The notes: generated by a model from the letters alone, not told the origin. 25,887 bases of DNA from Sulfurimicrobium sp963741495 (GCA_963741495.1 CAVUID010000008.1:1-25887); one strand, 5' to 3'; positions 1-8,854 are shown, counted from the stretch's first letter. Made by a program: numbers and translations.

Positions 1-188
1 TTTAAATTATCCATGCTGATCCTAATTCAATTTCATCAAAACAATAATGCTCCCAGGCAGCGATCGCGCATGGGCGGCAGTGATCCAAATATGGTAACGT
101 GTCTCGTATAGTGAATACAGTTTTACCATAAACAGCGGCATACGGCAGGCATGCGGATGCGAATTTTATCTGCACTATCCCGACCAAT
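1..188. other. Left-edge region without a supported gene
   Basis: No reading frame here has a ribosome binding site, a recognisable domain or a plausible start. Minus-strand reading continues openly into the cytochrome gene but gives a protein with no family features. The stretch probably holds the distal promoter region of the cytochrome gene at 299. Confidence 0.4.
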
Positions 189-210
189 CCACATGTCTTA
201 TATAAGACAT
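189..210. promoter_or_regulatory. GntR-type operator upstream of cytochrome gene
   Basis: The perfect 18-bp palindrome atgtcttatataagacat occupies 193-210 and is preceded by ccac. The same 22 bases (189-210) recur at 2855-2876 directly upstream of the GntR/UTRA gene. Sharing so long a palindrome between a regulator promoter and another gene 2.6 kb away strongly suggests one regulon. The TATATAAG core could also serve as a -10 element, so binding would block RNA polymerase. Which protein binds here is inferred from position only. Confidence 0.7.
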
Positions 211-298
211 AAGATTGTTCCGGGACGAAATGGCGAATCGGCCGGCAAGAAGCGCGGACTCGCGTCGCAAGTTTCGTTAAAGGGAGTTCCAGGAAAAC

Positions 299-814
299 AT
301 GTCGCCCCTCAAGCTGCTTGTATATTTTTTGACACCTATAGGCGTTGCCGTCACAGCCTTGATTTACTCTCAAAACTGCATGGCGGACATAAGAGCAACA
401 GTGGTGAAATTCAACACCGTGTGTGCCCACTGTCATGAAGGCCAGTGTAGCGGCCGCTTGAGCTTTTCTTCCGGTGTTGCGGCTGCCGAGGGGCATGTGC
501 GGCGCTACATCCCCTCTTCTTCACCTCTGGAAGTGGAAGAGCTTTTCGCCATACTCAAATATACCAAGGAAGAGTGCGCTCATTACCCATTACCCGATAC
601 CGCTCCCGCTGATGGCACGTGGAACGCGGAGGTCTTGCACCAGTGGAGAGGCCCTGATGGAAAGAGCTACTTCATCCCCTTGGGCAGAATACGTCCAGGG
701 ACGTGTCACCTGAGCTTGCGCTTTGACGGTCAGTCAGAAGCAAGCATGAGCATCTGTGGCGAGAAACTTGACGTGCTGCTTGAAGAGCAGCAACGCACGG
801 ACCAGGTTTTATGA
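299..814 (+). CDS. Secreted monohaem c-type cytochrome, family unknown
   Basis: A 171-residue protein with an N-terminal hydrophobic segment (about residues 5-23) ending near MADI, which fits a Sec signal peptide, so it should be periplasmic. The haem c attachment motif CAHCH is at residues 42-46. Further cysteines at about 50, 93, 137 and 153 might form disulphides. The second half (about 100-160) has no haem motif and reads like a beta-rich domain. No distal methionine ligand is obvious. The start is supported by an AGGA sequence 5 bases upstream. A GntR-type palindrome about 90 bp upstream suggests repression by the product of the gene at 2074-2820. Its redox partner cannot be told from the sequence. 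Confidence 0.75.
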   Translation: MSPLKLLVYFLTPIGVAVTALIYSQNCMADIRATVVKFNTVCAHCHEGQCSGRLSFSSGVAAAEGHVRRYIPSSSPLEVEELFAILKYTKEECAHYPLPDTAPADGTWNAEVLHQWRGPDGKSYFIPLGRIRPGTCHLSLRFDGQSEASMSICGEKLDVLLEEQQRTDQVL

Positions 815-1010
815 GCATACTCCGCCAATCGCCGCTGAAGGACTATATTACCTTCATCTCAAATCCACCTCGACGTTGCTGGATCTGGCTCTTACCCCGG
901 CACGGCAACAATGATGAAAAATAATAAAATTGGCCATTTATGGGTGTTCTAACAGGATGGATGCGGCAATCGTCATCCACATGAATGCTCGGTTCGGACG
1001 CTGACAAACC

Positions 1011-1961
1011 ATGGAAATCGCCTTCGGCCCCGTCCCCTCTCGCCGTCTCGGTCGCAGCCTGGGGATCAACAATATCCCGCCCAAGCATTGCAGCTACTCG
1101 TGCGTCTACTGCCAGGTGGGCCCCACGGACGCCCAGGAAATGACTCCGCGCGCCTTCTACCCCCCAGAAACGATTCTTCTGGAAGTCAGCCAGCGTCTGG
1201 AGGCGGTGCGCGCCCAGGGCGAAACGGTGGATTACCTGACCTTCGTCCCTGACGGCGAACCGACCCTCGACAGTCAGCTATCCGCCGCCATCGACGCTCT
1301 GCGCTCTCTCGGACGGCCGATTGCAGTGATCAGCAATGCCTCCCTGATATGGCGGCCGGAGGTGCGCGATACACTCGGTCGGGCTGACTGGGTCAGCGTC
1401 AAGGTGGATAGCGTCGACGAGGCCACCTGGAGGCGCATCAACCGGCCGCATCCGGATTTGGAACTGCCCGACATCCTGGACGGCATTCGTACCTTCGCCC
1501 GGAATTTTGCCGGCACTCTGGTGAGCGAAACCATGCTGCTGGCCGACATCAACGACAGTCCGGCGAGCCTGACAGTCCTGGGGGATTTTCTCCGGAATGC
1601 CGGCATCTCCCGCACCTACCTGGCCATTCCCCACCGTCCGCCCGCCGTCTCGGGCGTGCATGGGCCGAGCGAGGAGAGGGTGAACCGTGCCTATCAGATC
1701 TTCTGCGAACTCGGTCTCGAAGTGGAACTCCTGACCGCTTACGAGGGTGATACCTTTGCCTTCAGTGGCGATCTGCGTCGCGACATCCTGGCCATCACCG
1801 CCGTTCACCCTCTGCGTGAATCCGCCCTGCGCGCCTTGGTGGACAAATCGGGGGGAGACATGACGCTGGTTGAAGCATTGGTTGAGGCCGGCGACCTGAA
1901 GCCTGTGGCTTATGCCAGCGATACCTTCTATGTCCGTCGCCTGACCGGACCCGACACATGA
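1011..1961 (+). CDS. Radical SAM protein, COG0731-like, with C-terminal helical domain
   Basis: A 316-residue cytoplasmic protein. The cysteine triad C27-x3-C31-x2-C34 (CSYSCVYC) binds the 4Fe-4S cluster that cleaves S-adenosylmethionine. The opening FGPVPSRRLGRSLGI is typical of the Fe-S oxidoreductases grouped in COG0731, alongside wyosine-type enzymes. A TIM-barrel-like core follows (PDGEPTLD near residues 80-87 fits the GGEPTL-type loop that contacts SAM). The last 60 residues (ILAITAVHPLRESALRALV ... FYVRRL) look like a small winged-helix domain known at the end of such proteins. The substrate is unknown. It lies convergent to the GntR gene and no clear ribosome binding site is visible before the ATG. 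It could equally be called a generic radical SAM protein. Confidence 0.85.
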   Translation: MEIAFGPVPSRRLGRSLGINNIPPKHCSYSCVYCQVGPTDAQEMTPRAFYPPETILLEVSQRLEAVRAQGETVDYLTFVPDGEPTLDSQLSAAIDALRSLGRPIAVISNASLIWRPEVRDTLGRADWVSVKVDSVDEATWRRINRPHPDLELPDILDGIRTFARNFAGTLVSETMLLADINDSPASLTVLGDFLRNAGISRTYLAIPHRPPAVSGVHGPSEERVNRAYQIFCELGLEVELLTAYEGDTFAFSGDLRRDILAITAVHPLRESALRALVDKSGGDMTLVEALVEAGDLKPVAYASDTFYVRRLTGPDT

Positions 1962-2073
1962 GATGTAATATCCGGGCTACCTCGCTCAAGTCCCTGCGGG
2001 CCACTCTCTCCCTGCTGGATGCCATGCTGTTGTGCGCGCCCACCAAGCCAAGGCGCAGGGCTTGCTACCACCA

Positions 2074-2820
2074 TCAGTTCAATTCGTCGAAATAGTAGTA
2101 ATTTTCGGTGTTGATATAGCTCTTGCGCCATTCCACCGGCTGCTTGTTGTAGCTGAAAGCCACCCGCTCGATGCACAGCAGGGGCGTACCGATCGCCACG
2201 TTCAGCAACGGTGCGCTGACTTCATCTGCCGCCGCCGCCCGGATGCGTTCCTGGGCGGAAATGATACGAATCCGGTAGCGGGTTTCATACAGCGAATATA
2301 GCGTTCCCTTGTGGGCATTGACGTGGTCTTCGATCATCGCGCTGGTGATGCCCTTGAGCTGGGCGGCTGGCAGACGGATATCGTCGTACACCACGGGCTT
2401 TCCGGAGAAATCCAGCACCCGGCGCAGTACCACCAGCGCGCTGCCGGGACGGATATCGAGGCGCTTCGCCACCTGGACATCCGCCTTGCCGCGCTCGAAT
2501 CCGATGAAATCGCTCCTGGGATATTCCTTCTTGCCATCCAGCGCCAGCAAATTGAGAAAGCGGTAGTTGGTGCCTTCATCGGTCAGGGTGGCGACAAAAG
2601 TCCCCTTGCCCTGGCGCCGCACCAGCATGTTGTCCATGACCAGCTCATCGATTGCCTTGCGCACCGTGCCCTGGCTTACCTGATAACGCCGCGCCAGTTC
2701 CATCTCGCTGGGAATCGCCTCGCCCGGATGCCATTCGTGTTCAGACAGGCCGCGCGTGATCAGGCACTTGATCTGCTCGTAAAGCGGGAGAAAATTCGGG
2801 GAGGCAGGCTCTTTCGTCAT
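2074..2820 (-). CDS. GntR family repressor, HutC/UTRA subfamily
   Basis: A 248-residue transcription factor. Residues about 11-76 form the GntR winged helix-turn-helix (PLYEQIKCLI, IPSEMELARRYQVSQGTVRKAIDELV, RRQGKGTFV). Residues about 95-242 are the UTRA effector domain (SALVVLRRVLDFSGKPVVYDDIRLP; PLLCIERVAFSYNKQPVEWRKSYI). Members bind a small metabolite and release DNA; the ligand is not evident here. The 26-bp perfect palindrome at 2855-2880, 35 bp before the start, points to autoregulation, and a copy before the cytochrome gene at 299 suggests a second target. The gene stands alone between a convergent radical SAM gene and a repeat-rich spacer, so its position does not reveal the pathway. 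Confidence 0.93.
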   Translation of the reverse strand: MTKEPASPNFLPLYEQIKCLITRGLSEHEWHPGEAIPSEMELARRYQVSQGTVRKAIDELVMDNMLVRRQGKGTFVATLTDEGTNYRFLNLLALDGKKEYPRSDFIGFERGKADVQVAKRLDIRPGSALVVLRRVLDFSGKPVVYDDIRLPAAQLKGITSAMIEDHVNAHKGTLYSLYETRYRIRIISAQERIRAAAADEVSAPLLNVAIGTPLLCIERVAFSYNKQPVEWRKSYINTENYYYFDELN

Positions 2821-2854
2821 AGGCCTGATTTATATCAGAAAGGCCGGCAGCAGT

Positions 2855-2880
2855 CCACATGTCTTATATAAGACATGTGG
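2855..2880. promoter_or_regulatory. 26-bp perfect palindrome, GntR autoregulatory operator
   Basis: Perfect inverted symmetry over 26 bp, centred on TATA and containing atgtcttatataagacat (2859-2876) flanked by cc-a-c and its complement. It lies 35-60 bp upstream of the GntR start, where a promoter is expected. A second weaker dyad, CTGAT-TTAT-ATCAG at 2825-2838, lies between it and the start codon. Confidence 0.75.
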
Positions 2881-2886
2881 CAGTAA

Positions 2887-2906
2887 GGGGCATGGCAAAT
2901 TGCCCC
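2887..2906. other. Hairpin GGGGCA/TGCCCC
   Basis: A perfect 6-bp stem (2887-2892 with 2901-2906) around an 8-base loop, just beyond the GntR operator. It is not followed by a T-run on either strand, so a terminator role for the distant ppc transcript is only possible. Confidence 0.3.
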
Positions 2907-2920
2907 CCAGAATCATGAAA

Positions 2921-3093
2921 CGAGTGAAATGTGAAACCGCTTGGGCTATGCCCTTGCTGTGAAGCGTGAAATGTAAAACCTCTACACTTCGGCATGCTTC
3001 GTGCACCGCTGAGCCTGCCGTTACATTTCACGCTTCACAAACAAAGCGTAGCGAGTGAATTCACACTTCACAATACGTGTTTCACGTTAAAAG
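2921..3093. repeat. Cluster of gtgaa/ttcac dispersed-repeat copies with 19-bp inverted repeat
   Basis: Variants of the words gtgaaatgtgaaacc, gtgaagcgtgaaatgtaa and ttcacacttcac fill this spacer downstream of ppc. Two of them form a perfect 19-bp inverted repeat, tgtgaagcgtgaaatgtaa at 2958-2976 and its complement at 3021-3039, with a 44-base loop. The array ends in ttcacaatacgtgtttcacgtt (about 3065-3087). It resembles intergenic repeats made of gtgaa units known from many proteobacteria. No coding potential is seen. Confidence 0.65.
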
Positions 3094-3114
3094 AATCGCC
3101 TCAAATGGCCTGGG

Positions 3115-5931
3115 CTAGCCGGTGTTGCGCATCCCGCCTGCAATGGCATTGATCGAACGCAGTAGCGGGTTGATCCACTGTTCGCGCTGACCCTGCGGCA
3201 GCGATTCGTCGCGGGTACGCTTCAGCAACATGACCTGGATGTGGTTGAGCGGATCCAGATAGGGACTGCGACGTGCCAGGGACAAAGCCAGCGTCGGATT
3301 CTCCTCGATCAGCACCTTGGCACCGGCGATGCTCAGTACCTGAATGACGGTACGATTGTATTCATCGCAAATCGTCTGGTAGATGGCGCGCGCCTCATCC
3401 TTGCGCTCGGCCAGTTCGGCGTAGCGCGCGGCAATATTCATGTCTGCCTTGAACAGAGACATCTGGGTATTGCTGAGCAGGGCGCGAAAGAATGGCCACT
3501 CCGCATACATGCGCTGCAACTTGGCCAACCGCTCCGGATCGTTGCCGCGCCAGTTTTCCAGCGCAGTGCCGATGCCGAACCAGGCCGGCATGGTGTGGCG
3601 CGACTGCCCCCAGCCAAAGACCCAGGCAATGGCGCGCACCGAACTCTTGGAACGATCGCCTTTCTTGCGATGAGAAGGCCGAGAACCGATGTTCATCAGG
3701 CCAATCTCTGTGAGCGGGGTGGCTTCGTAGAAATAATCGATAAAACCGGGCGTGTGATCGGTCAGTCCACGGAAGGTCGCTTCGCCGTCTTCAGCCAGCT
3801 TATCCATGATATCGAGAAAATCCTGGCTCGCCTTGCCCTGTTCACGGACCAGGCTGGTGCTGGCCTTGAGCAGGCCGGTCATGCCCATGGACAGCTCATA
3901 GGAGGCAGTTTCAGTGTTGCTGTATTTGAACGACAGCACCTCGCCCTGCTCGGTCAGCTTGATCTGGCCGCGCACTGTGCCTTCCGGCTGCGACAGGATC
4001 GCCTCATGGGTCGGCCCGCCACCGCGACCGACCGTGCCGCCGCGGCCGTGGAACAGGCGGCAATCGATGCCGCGCGATTGCGCCAGCGCGGTGATCCGGG
4101 TCTGGGCATCGTACAGGGACCACACCGAAGCCAGAATGCCGCCATCCTTGGCAGAGTCGGAATAACCCAGCATGACTTCCTGCATGTTGCCTGAGCACCT
4201 GACCAGCGCGGCATAGACCGGGTTGTCCAGCAGCGCGGTCATCACCGGCTCGATATGCTCCAGATCGATGATGGTTTCGAACAGCGGAGAGATGCTGATG
4301 TTGCAGAACCATTCCTTGCCATCGCGGCCAGCCAGGCCTGCAAGGCTGGCGAGGAACATGACTTCCATGACATGGCTGGCGGCATGGGTCATCGAAATGA
4401 CATAGGCGCCAAATGCCCTGGGACTGATTTCATGGCGCATGCGGGCCATCACCTCAAGCACTTCGAAGGTCTCGCGAGTGGGCTCGCTGAGCTTGCTCTT
4501 GTCGATCCCGAATTCCTGCGCACGGCTGATCGCCGCCCCGAGCGCTTCAAGACGCCCGGCTTCGCTCAGCGCGTTGTAGTCCGGCAGGCCCGGGAACTGC
4601 GCAAACAACTCGGCGACCGCTTCGGTATGACGCGTGGATTCCTGGCGGATGTCGAGGTGTACCAGGTAAAAACCGAAAGTTTCCGCCTGACGAATCAGGT
4701 CCTGCAGCTCGCCGTGGGCCGTAGCGGTATCGCCATGGCCGATCAGCGAATCGCGAATCAGGTAGAGGTCGGACAGAAACTCCTGCTCCGACTGGTAAGC
4801 GTCGGCAAAAGGGCTGCCGCTGCGGCCTTCCAGCTCGGCTTCAATGAAACTCAGGCTATGGCGCAAGCGGTGCAGCATGACGTAAAGCTTGCGACGATAG
4901 GGCTCCTGCCCGAAGCGCTGGGGAAAATCACCGAATACCGCAGGGAAGCGCTGCTCGTCCTGAAGCAGACTCTCGCTCATCGACTCGCTGATGGCGCAGA
5001 GGCGTTTAGAGTGGGTCAGGACATGGCTGAGATCACTCACCTCGTCGAGGTAAAGGCGCAATATTTCACGCTTGTGCAAGCGCAGGGCGAGGATGGTTGT
5101 TTCAGGCGTGACGAACGGATTGCCGTCGCGGTCGCCGCCGATCCAGGAACCGAAACGCAGGATATTCGGCACCCGGATTTGCTCGCCTTCAGCCATTTCA
5201 GGCCCATAGACACGGTCGATCGCTTTTTCCAGGTAACGGTAGGTTTCGGGCACGGCCTTGAACAGGCTTTCGCGGAAATAAAACAGACCATTCTTGATTT
5301 CGTCGCGAACCTGAGGCTTGTTGGTGCGCACCTCATCGGTTTTCCACAAGGTCTGGATCTGCCGCTCCAGCAGGCGAATCAACTCCTGACGCTGCCCCTT
5401 GCCGGTGCGCGGATCATCCAGCTGCTCGCCGGTCAGAAAAATGTGGCGCAGATGCTCCATGATGGTTCGGCGCTTGGATTCCGTCGGGTGCGCGGTCAGC
5501 ACCGGAATATAAGCCGCCTTGTCGAGCAGGGTCTGCAATTGCGCGGACGTAATCCCCTGTGCGTGAAACTCGCGCAGCGTGGCATCAAACGAACCTTTCC
5601 ACAGCGCCCCCCCGCTGCGCACCTGCGCACGGCGGATGTGGTGCTGATAGGATTCCTCGGCCAGATTGACGAGACTGAAATAGGTGCTGAACGCGCGCAC
5701 CACATGCGTCAGCGTGTCAACATCCAGCGCCCCGACAAGTTTCTCGAGTTGCAAACGAAGGCTCGGATCATCGCGCTTGCGCAAACGGATAAAGCCCTTG
5801 CGCAAAGCCTCTACTGCAGCCAGCACGTGCCCGTCTTCCTGGGTTTTGATCACATTGCCGAGAAGATTTCCGAAAAGTTTTACTCGAGCGCGTAACTGGG
5901 CATCCGTGGGTAATTTCGACACTTTATTCAC
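3115..5931 (-). CDS. ppc: Phosphoenolpyruvate carboxylase
   Basis: Catalyses phosphoenolpyruvate plus bicarbonate to oxaloacetate and phosphate, refilling the citric acid cycle; cytoplasmic homotetramer. The 938-residue protein carries every hallmark: VLTAHPTE with the catalytic histidine at 148, GSWIGGDRDGNP at 261-272, GYSDSAKDGG at 589-598, the mobile FHGRGGTVGRGGGP loop at 627-640, and a C-terminus ending MRNTG like the conserved QNTG. It is about 55 residues longer than the E. coli enzyme. The chosen start is GTG at 5931 with no strong ribosome binding site; a second GTG three codons later is also possible. It is transcribed alone, divergent from the P-type ATPase across 254 bp, and followed by repeats rather than an evident terminator. 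Confidence 0.97.
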   Translation of the reverse strand: MNKVSKLPTDAQLRARVKLFGNLLGNVIKTQEDGHVLAAVEALRKGFIRLRKRDDPSLRLQLEKLVGALDVDTLTHVVRAFSTYFSLVNLAEESYQHHIRRAQVRSGGALWKGSFDATLREFHAQGITSAQLQTLLDKAAYIPVLTAHPTESKRRTIMEHLRHIFLTGEQLDDPRTGKGQRQELIRLLERQIQTLWKTDEVRTNKPQVRDEIKNGLFYFRESLFKAVPETYRYLEKAIDRVYGPEMAEGEQIRVPNILRFGSWIGGDRDGNPFVTPETTILALRLHKREILRLYLDEVSDLSHVLTHSKRLCAISESMSESLLQDEQRFPAVFGDFPQRFGQEPYRRKLYVMLHRLRHSLSFIEAELEGRSGSPFADAYQSEQEFLSDLYLIRDSLIGHGDTATAHGELQDLIRQAETFGFYLVHLDIRQESTRHTEAVAELFAQFPGLPDYNALSEAGRLEALGAAISRAQEFGIDKSKLSEPTRETFEVLEVMARMRHEISPRAFGAYVISMTHAASHVMEVMFLASLAGLAGRDGKEWFCNISISPLFETIIDLEHIEPVMTALLDNPVYAALVRCSGNMQEVMLGYSDSAKDGGILASVWSLYDAQTRITALAQSRGIDCRLFHGRGGTVGRGGGPTHEAILSQPEGTVRGQIKLTEQGEVLSFKYSNTETASYELSMGMTGLLKASTSLVREQGKASQDFLDIMDKLAEDGEATFRGLTDHTPGFIDYFYEATPLTEIGLMNIGSRPSHRKKGDRSKSSVRAIAWVFGWGQSRHTMPAWFGIGTALENWRGNDPERLAKLQRMYAEWPFFRALLSNTQMSLFKADMNIAARYAELAERKDEARAIYQTICDEYNRTVIQVLSIAGAKVLIEENPTLALSLARRSPYLDPLNHIQVMLLKRTRDESLPQGQREQWINPLLRSINAIAGGMRNTG

Positions 5932-6073
5932 TTTTTCAGGACCGCAAAGCGCGGCAAAAACAGGGCAACAAACAACAAGCCGCCCCTAGTTGAAGATTAT
6001 CTGCGAAGGCGATATTGTAACTTCGCAGCACCACAGGGCAAGTATTTTACAGCACGACAGCTAACGATAGGAA

Positions 6074-6095
6074 AAACAGGATTGGCTACCTGTTT
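6074..6095. promoter_or_regulatory. Hairpin/dyad in the ppc-ATPase divergent promoter region
   Basis: A perfect 7-bp inverted repeat AAACAGG (6074-6080) and CCTGTTT (6089-6095) with an 8-base spacer lies between the two divergent genes. It could be a regulator site for either gene; nothing else identifies it. Confidence 0.3.
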
Positions 6096-6114
6096 CAGCA
6101 GATTTCATGAACAC

Positions 6115-6143
6115 TTGCGCAAATACGCGTACAAAGGTGTTAT
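6115..6143 (+). promoter_or_regulatory. Possible sigma-70 promoter for the P-type ATPase gene
   Basis: TTGCGC (6115-6120), a 17-base spacer and TGTTAT (6138-6143) roughly match -35 and -10 elements, placing transcription start about 35 bases before the ATG at 6186. This is a visual match only. Confidence 0.3.
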
Positions 6144-6185
6144 GGTCTCTTTACAGCCGGAACCATTTAATTTTTAAAGAAAACG

Positions 6186-8840
6186 ATGGAACCTATTCCG
6201 AACAAACTCTGGCACCACCTTCCAAGCACTGAAGTTGCCTCCTTGCTGGAAAGCGACCCGGAGCGCGGTCTGGAGCCTGAAGAAGCGCAGCGCCGCCAGG
6301 CGCGTTTCGGCTTTAACCGCCTGACCCCGAAAAAAGGGCGCGGACCGCTGCTGCGCCTGCTGCTGCAATTCCATCAGCCGCTGATCTACATTCTGCTTGT
6401 ATCGTCTGCCATCACGGCGGCACTGCAGGAATGGGTGGATGCGAGCGTGATCCTGGGCGTGGTGCTGGTCAATGCCGCTATCGGTTTTATCCAGGAAAGC
6501 AAAGCCGAGAGCGCCATTGCGGCGCTGGCCAAAATTATCACCACCAGCGCGCGCGTCCTGCGCGGCGGCAAAAAAACCAGCATGGCTTCGGAGGACCTGG
6601 TGCCGGGCGATGTGGTACTGCTGGCGGAGGGGGACAAAGTGCCAGCCGACCTGCGCCTTCTGCACTGCCGCGAACTGGGGGTCAACGAATCATCGCTCAC
6701 TGGCGAATCCCTCCCGGTCACCAAGCATGCCACGCCTTTGGCGCAGGACACACTGCTGGCCGACCGCGCCAACATGGCCTATGCCGGTGCGCTCATCACC
6801 AGCGGCCATGGGGTGGGCATGGTGGTGGCAACCGGCGATGCCACCGAAACCGGGCGCATTTCGCGCCTGATGGAAGAAGCCGATATCTTCTCCACCCCCC
6901 TCACGCGCAAGATCGAATGGTTCAGCAAGATTCTGCTCTACACCATTCTGGCACTGGCGGCTTTCACCTTCGTGATCGGACTGGCGCGCGGCGAAAGCGC
7001 ATTCAACATGTTCATGGCGGCGGTCGCCCTCTCGGTGGGCGCGATTCCGGAAGGCCTGCCTGCCGCAGTAACCATCACGCTGGCCATCGGCGTATCGCGC
7101 ATGGCCAGACGCAGAGCCATTATCCGCAAGCTTCCAGCGGTGGAAACCCTGGGCAGCACCACGATCATCTGCTCCGACAAAACCGGCACCCTGACCCAGA
7201 ACCAGATGACGGTGCAGCAGATTTTTGTCGGCAATCAGGATTTCACGGTGAGCGGGGTTGGCTATGCCCCGCACGGCGAAATCACGCCGCACCTCACTCC
7301 CGCAGCCCAAACATGCCTGCTGGCTGGCCTGCTGTGCAATGAGGCCAGCCTGGAACACAAGGGTGGCGCCTGGCACGTCAGCGGCGACCCGACCGAGGGC
7401 GCGCTGATTGTGGCCGCGATGAAGGGCGGCCTGGAGCCGGAGAGCAGCCATGCTGGCCACCCTCGCCTGGATGCCGTACCCTTCGAATCGCGTCACCAGT
7501 ACATGGCCACGCTGCATGCAGACGCCATCTACCTCAAGGGCGCAGTGGAAAAAATACTGGCATCCTGCGCTGCCATGCTCGGGCCGGATGGCGAAACCAT
7601 GCCGCTGGATCGTGAAGCCATCATGCAGGCGGCCATCCGCATGGCCGAACAGGGTCTGCGGGTGCTGGCCCTGGCCAGCAAGCCTGCCGCCAGCGGGCAA
7701 CGCACGCTTAACCACGGCGACCTTGCTGCAGACATGATATTTCTCGGACTACAGGGCATGATGGACCCGCCGCGCCCGGAAGCGATGCGCGCGGTCAAGG
7801 CATGCCACCGCGCCGGCGTCGCGGTAAAAATGATTACCGGCGATCACGCCGTCACGGCCAGCGCCATTGCCCGCCAGATCGGGCTGTTTCATGACGCTCA
7901 GGAAGGCATCCTGACCGGACGCGAACTGGCTCAGCTGGACGATGCCAGCCTGGCGCAGGCAGTGCGCCACACGCACGTCTTCGCCCGCGTCGAACCTGAA
8001 CAGAAACTGCGCCTGGTCAGGGCGTTGCAGGCCAATGGCGAAATTGTCGCCATGACAGGAGACGGCGTCAACGATGCGCCGGCGCTGAAGCAGGCGGACA
8101 TCGGCGTGGCCATGGGCATCACCGGCACCGAAGTTGCCAGGGAAGCCGCCGACATGGTGCTCACCGACGACAATTTCGCTTCCATCGAAGCGGCTGTGGA
8201 AGAAGGCCGCGGGGTATTTGACAACCTCACCAAGTTTATCGTCTGGACCCTGCCCACCAACTTTGGCGAGGGCCTGGTGATCACCGCCGCCATCGTCGCC
8301 GGTGTGGCCCTGCCCATCCTGCCCGTACAGATCCTGTGGATCAACATGACCACTGCCGTGCTACTCGGCCTGATGCTGTCATTTGAACCGATCGAGAAGG
8401 ACATCATGCGCCGAGCCCCGCGCTTGCCCTCGACCCCACTGCTCACGCCGACCCTGATCGTACGAATCGCCATCGTCAGCACCCTGCTTCTGGCCGGCTC
8501 TTTCGGGCTGTTCATTTGGGAGCTCGAACATGGCGAGTCGATTGAATATGCACGCACCGTCGCTGCCAATGTCTTTGTCTGCGGCGAGCTGTTTTACCTC
8601 TTCAACTGCCGCTCCATGAGCGAATCCATGCTTAAGCTCGGGATATTTTCCAACCGCTGGCTGGTAGGGGGTGTCGTGCTGATGACTGTCCTGCAACTGC
8701 TTTTCACCTACCTTCCAGCCATGAACGAATGGTTTCGCACCGCACCGATCGATGGTGCGTCATGGGGTCGCATCGTTGCCGTCGGCATGCTTATTTATGC
8801 GATCATTGGTGCTGAAAAATGGCTGCGCAGGGCTCGATAA
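6186..8840 (+). CDS. Cation-transporting P-type ATPase (P2/P3-like, Pma1-type bacterial group)
   Basis: An 884-residue inner-membrane pump driven by ATP. In order: N-terminal cation-ATPase segment (about 8-75), actuator domain with TGES at 172-175, M4 motif PEGLP at 288-292, phosphorylation site D331 in DKTGT, nucleotide-binding KGA at 451-453, DPPR at 527-530, TGDH at 551-554, hinge GDGVND at 625-630, and M5-M6 starting LPTNFGEGLV. The C-terminal third has about six membrane helices. M6 reads WINMTTAVLLG, so the aspartate that binds Ca2+ in SERCA (NLVTD) is alanine here. True Ca2+ transport is therefore doubtful; protons, Na+, K+ or Mg2+ are possible. The ribosome binding site is weak. Confidence 0.93.
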   Translation: MEPIPNKLWHHLPSTEVASLLESDPERGLEPEEAQRRQARFGFNRLTPKKGRGPLLRLLLQFHQPLIYILLVSSAITAALQEWVDASVILGVVLVNAAIGFIQESKAESAIAALAKIITTSARVLRGGKKTSMASEDLVPGDVVLLAEGDKVPADLRLLHCRELGVNESSLTGESLPVTKHATPLAQDTLLADRANMAYAGALITSGHGVGMVVATGDATETGRISRLMEEADIFSTPLTRKIEWFSKILLYTILALAAFTFVIGLARGESAFNMFMAAVALSVGAIPEGLPAAVTITLAIGVSRMARRRAIIRKLPAVETLGSTTIICSDKTGTLTQNQMTVQQIFVGNQDFTVSGVGYAPHGEITPHLTPAAQTCLLAGLLCNEASLEHKGGAWHVSGDPTEGALIVAAMKGGLEPESSHAGHPRLDAVPFESRHQYMATLHADAIYLKGAVEKILASCAAMLGPDGETMPLDREAIMQAAIRMAEQGLRVLALASKPAASGQRTLNHGDLAADMIFLGLQGMMDPPRPEAMRAVKACHRAGVAVKMITGDHAVTASAIARQIGLFHDAQEGILTGRELAQLDDASLAQAVRHTHVFARVEPEQKLRLVRALQANGEIVAMTGDGVNDAPALKQADIGVAMGITGTEVAREAADMVLTDDNFASIEAAVEEGRGVFDNLTKFIVWTLPTNFGEGLVITAAIVAGVALPILPVQILWINMTTAVLLGLMLSFEPIEKDIMRRAPRLPSTPLLTPTLIVRIAIVSTLLLAGSFGLFIWELEHGESIEYARTVAANVFVCGELFYLFNCRSMSESMLKLGIFSNRWLVGGVVLMTVLQLLFTYLPAMNEWFRTAPIDGASWGRIVAVGMLIYAIIGAEKWLRRAR

Positions 8841-8854
8841 ATCCCTCCAGACCC

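Noticed and set aside
2..496. 164-codon minus-strand open frame at the left edge
   Set aside because: It overlaps the cytochrome gene on the other strand, which has a haem motif, a signal peptide and a ribosome binding site.
4255..5895. 546-codon plus-strand open frame inside ppc
   Set aside because: It is antisense to an unmistakable ppc and its translation has no domain; long antisense frames are expected from the codon bias of GC-rich genes.
6690..7715. Long minus-strand frame inside the P-type ATPase gene
   Set aside because: Antisense shadow of conserved motifs, no recognisable product.
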